IMG/VR virus record: IMGVR_UViG_3300020436_001609
Location: 1 to 39,954 of that record
Length of the DNA: 39,954 nucleotides
From: a virus
Strand: one strand, 5' to 3'
The translations under genes and the position numbers were made by a program. The notes beneath the pieces are model-generated. The model saw only the letters and a list, made by a program, of their open reading frames with translations. It ran no database searches and was not told the DNA's origin. This document shows positions 38,100 through 39,954 of this stretch, in pieces; within the stretch, counting starts at the first letter, position 1; each line of letters opens with the position of its first letter.

Positions 38100-38737
38100 A
38101 TTTTATATATTTGCCTTATGATATTCCTAAATTTTGGTTCTAATTTAACATCTAGTTTTAATGTAAACGTATCAAATGGTGATGCTTCAACACCATGCCA
38201 ATCGCTAATATCTAACCAATTAATTCTTCCTTCAAAGTAATGCCTAACTTTAGTCATAGAATCTAACATATACAAATATTTTCTTTCACCAAAATTTATA
38301 TTTAATATTCTATCATACTCTTGCATTGGTGAAGCATTTGGTTGAAACTGTGGATCAATATGAGCAGGCGTATCTCGACCAGCTGGAACTTTTAAAATTG
38401 AAGCTCTGCCTATACTTTCTATTGGTAATTGGTTAACAAAAGATATTAGTTTAGGGAAAAGTCTTTTAGCTACTTTGTTCCACTCTCTTTTCCTATATAA
38501 ATCTGGCGCACCATAAAAACTATCTACAAGAGGAAATGCTTCCCAATTTTGTTTTCCTTTTGATTCTTCTTCTGAAATAAATTCATATTTTCCTCTTTTA
38601 CTTTGTCCTATGAGTAAGGCAGGAAGTTTATTTGTAACCTTGATAATCTCATCATCAACTTCTTTAAAATCTTTATCTGTAAAATTAAGATGATTATCAA
38701 GACTAATCGGCATACTTTTATCTAATACATTTCTCAT
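38096..38737 (-). CDS. aspartyl/asparaginyl beta-hydroxylase-like protein
   Basis: A 213-residue protein with PAGRDTPAHIDPQFQP (HxD metal pair), ILNINFGERKYLYML and SDWHGVEASPFDTFTLKLD (distal His and the following strand). This is the cupin fold of Asp/Asn beta-hydroxylases and related 2OG oxygenases. It is coupled to the GNAT-like gene upstream and the radical SAM gene downstream by ATGA overlaps, so the products are made together. Substrate unknown. Confidence 0.7.
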   Translation of the reverse strand: MRNVLDKSMPISLDNHLNFTDKDFKEVDDEIIKVTNKLPALLIGQSKRGKYEFISEEESKGKQNWEAFPLVDSFYGAPDLYRKREWNKVAKRLFPKLISFVNQLPIESIGRASILKVPAGRDTPAHIDPQFQPNASPMQEYDRILNINFGERKYLYMLDSMTKVRHYFEGRINWLDISDWHGVEASPFDTFTLKLDVKLEPKFRNIIRQIYKI

Positions 38738-39324
38738 TCTAACTCCCCATATTCACTTATATTTATAGAAGGCAATCCTATTTCCTCAGTCGATAAAATA
38801 TTCTGCCAACAAACTTTTCTTAAACTAGGTTTACCACCACAAGTATAATGTAGCTTTGGTAACAGCTTATAGCCTAAAGATTTGTCTATTCTATTATTCA
38901 ACCATCTTCTAACACCTTTTCTTCTTTCTAAATCCTGTATTGAAAGAAATGGTATTTTGCCCATATCAAAAACAAGTTTTGTTTGATAAGGTAAAAGTTG
39001 ACCAGAACACAATCCACCTAGTTTAACAATGTTTGGTTTTTTATCAGAAAAACCATTCATATTTCTAACCCTAAATTCTGGAAAAGTAAACATTCTATCA
39101 ACAACTCGTAAAATATTATCAGGCCAAGTAGGGTCTTTGTATATTCCGGCAAAAGATAATATCTTGCCTTCATGTTTTAATATATGAAATGATTTATAAT
39201 TAGGTATTCTTTTTTCAAAAGACCTATAATTTTTTGAATTTCTATGAACACCATTTACTTCACTAGCTTTTTCAGTTAATAAAATAATTAATTCTGGATT
39301 AGATATTATGTTCTCTATTTTCAT
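38734..39324 (-). CDS. GNAT-like protein of unknown function
   Basis: A 196-residue protein. FHILKHEGKILSFAGIYKDP, then LRVVDRMFTFPEFR, gives the strand-turn-strand pattern of a GNAT acetyltransferase core (beta2-beta4), though the pyrophosphate-binding R/Q-x-x-G-x-G/A loop is not evident. The C-terminal region has LHYTCGGKPSLRKVCWQNIL with two Cys. Such small GNAT-like proteins often accompany hydroxylase genes in marine phages. It overlaps the radical SAM gene by 26 nt. The functional call is weak. Confidence 0.45.
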   Translation of the reverse strand: MKIENIISNPELIILLTEKASEVNGVHRNSKNYRSFEKRIPNYKSFHILKHEGKILSFAGIYKDPTWPDNILRVVDRMFTFPEFRVRNMNGFSDKKPNIVKLGGLCSGQLLPYQTKLVFDMGKIPFLSIQDLERRKGVRRWLNNRIDKSLGYKLLPKLHYTCGGKPSLRKVCWQNILSTEEIGLPSINISEYGELE

Positions 39325-39954
39325 AACTATTTACCTGTTTAGCATAATATTCAAATGCTGGAGCTATAGTGTAGTTGTCTGTTAAGATTCCTCGACGCCA
39401 ACTACCACCATCAATTACACCATCATCATCTACATTCCAATCTGTAATTTTACAAAGCATATCTCCAGCTTCTGTTTTAAAAGGAAATACTAAAGTACCA
39501 ACTTCATTATATCCATCAACATTAGTATGCTTCATAATATCATCTACACTAACGCCAGTTAGTACAGATATAATTTCTGAAAGCTCATTCAAATTATAAC
39601 TTTTTGTATCCAAAAAATTACCCATCTGACCTATTGATTTTGGTCTAATCATAACAGGAAATTTTATAGGGCTTATAACTATTTTATTTTTTATAGCTAA
39701 ATCTACAATAAGTGATAGTAGAGGTTTTAAAACATGAAGATTTAATGGTGTAACAATTATATTAATATGTGGAATAATTTTAACTTTAAAACAATTTTCT
39801 AAAGCTTTCATTTTTTGTTTTGCATATTTACCATTATCATATAATTGATAAACAGAATCATCAGTTCCACCATTCATACTTAATCCTAAAGTATTTAAAC
39901 CGGCATCTTTTAATTCTTTAGCATAAGGTTCTCTCGACAACTTTAAACCGTTAC
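39299..39954 (-). CDS. radical SAM protein, 5' end beyond the window
   Basis: The frame is open to the window edge and the upstream residues read NGLKLSREPYAKELKDAGLN. N-G-x-x-L...L-x-x-A-G-L followed by LGLSMNGGTDDSVY matches the second half of a radical SAM TIM barrel (the T-N-G strand and the S-x-D/N-G strand). The Fe-S Cys motif would lie upstream, off the window. The C-terminus (FPFKTEAGDMLCKITDWNVDDD...) forms a small beta domain. It is the first visible gene of the island operon. Reaction unknown. Confidence 0.7.
   Translation of the reverse strand, partial: NGLKLSREPYAKELKDAGLNTLGLSMNGGTDDSVYQLYDNGKYAKQKMKALENCFKVKIIPHINIIVTPLNLHVLKPLLSLIVDLAIKNKIVISPIKFPVMIRPKSIGQMGNFLDTKSYNLNELSEIISVLTGVSVDDIMKHTNVDGYNEVGTLVFPFKTEAGDMLCKITDWNVDDDGVIDGGSWRRGILTDNYTIAPAFEYYAKQVNSYENREHNI

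Noticed and set aside
38760-38767. TATAAATA octamer near the end of the GNAT-like gene
   Set aside because: It lies within coding sequence more than 20 nt from the next ATG, as does another at 34339-34346. The octamer is easily reached by chance at this AT content.
1-39954. Integrase, attachment sites, transposase or other mobile-element ends
   Set aside because: No recombinase motif, terminal inverted repeats or target-site duplications were seen. The genome piece looks strictly lytic.

Overview
The window is a contiguous piece of a T4-like (Tevenvirinae-type) marine myovirus genome, or a very close metagenomic relative. Every gene I accept lies on the minus strand, so the biological reading order runs from high to low coordinates. 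The sequence is AT-rich. Genes are packed with ATGA, TAATG or TGATG junctions. The core replication genes are the T4 set: clamp gp45, clamp loader gp44/gp62, translational repressor RegA, DNA polymerase gp43, helicase gp41 and primase gp61. A monomeric B12-dependent ribonucleotide reductase, a phosphate transporter-like protein and Hsp20 point to a marine phage. An entericidin-like lipoprotein, a ROSE-like leader on hsp20 and the absence of photosynthesis genes suggest a proteobacterial host, perhaps SAR11-like, rather than a cyanobacterium. The host assignment is inference.

Layout in reading order. (1) 39954-34226: a very AT-rich accessory island with two radical SAM proteins (one B12-type, one cut by the window edge), an Asp/Asn-hydroxylase-like protein, a protein with two tandem 2OG-oxygenase-like domains, a GNAT-like protein, an APS-kinase-like protein, a nucleotidyltransferase and a sulfotransferase. 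(2) 34225-24380: hsp20 behind a structured leader, then DUF3310-gp45-gp44-[2OG oxygenase]-[HD-like]-gp62-RegA-gp43, a DUF4338/DruA-like protein, a Cys-His-Asp protein, a tRNA-Gly-like RNA and gp41. (3) 24329-13409: a late block. At least five products begin with a short T4-style capsid-targeting peptide ending in a (L/I/M)xE prohead-protease site. Two long proteins look like polyproteins with several internal LDE/LNE sites. One protein carries ligase-type nucleotidyltransferase motifs. Structural (tail or decoration) proteins are interspersed. (4) 13405-9574: conserved phage proteins, an overlapping i-spanin/o-spanin lysis pair, DUF1353, Cys-rich mini-proteins and small membrane proteins. (5) 9541-5943: primase, class II ribonucleotide reductase, a Zn-ribbon, a membrane peptide and a PD-(D/E)XK nuclease. 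(6) 5914-1: an envelope-directed block with signal-peptide proteins, a membrane coiled-coil, a half-size Na/Pi transporter, an exported HExxH protein, an entericidin-like lipoprotein and small membrane proteins.

Regulation is unusually readable. Seven sites show TTGACA, a 17-nt spacer and a TATAAT-like box on the minus strand. In four of them the gene's ATG sits only 5-7 nt after the -10 box (gp43, gp61, the DUF3310 gene and a small membrane gene), which predicts leaderless mRNAs. In a fifth, the 5' end of the tRNA-Gly-like RNA occupies the same position. Two T4-late-type TATAAATA boxes sit 5 and 7 nt before ATGs that lack a Shine-Dalgarno. Two terminator-like hairpins carry the same 8-nt loop TTGACAAA, which doubles as the next -35 box.

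The most interesting candidates are the ROSE-like RNA thermometer on hsp20, the tRNA-Gly-like RNA that keeps glycine identity bases but lacks the canonical elbow, the leaderless promoter architecture, the prohead-targeted polyproteins, and the radical-SAM/oxygenase/sulfation island. Ten small genes of 30-60 codons were recovered by reading the intergenic spaces.
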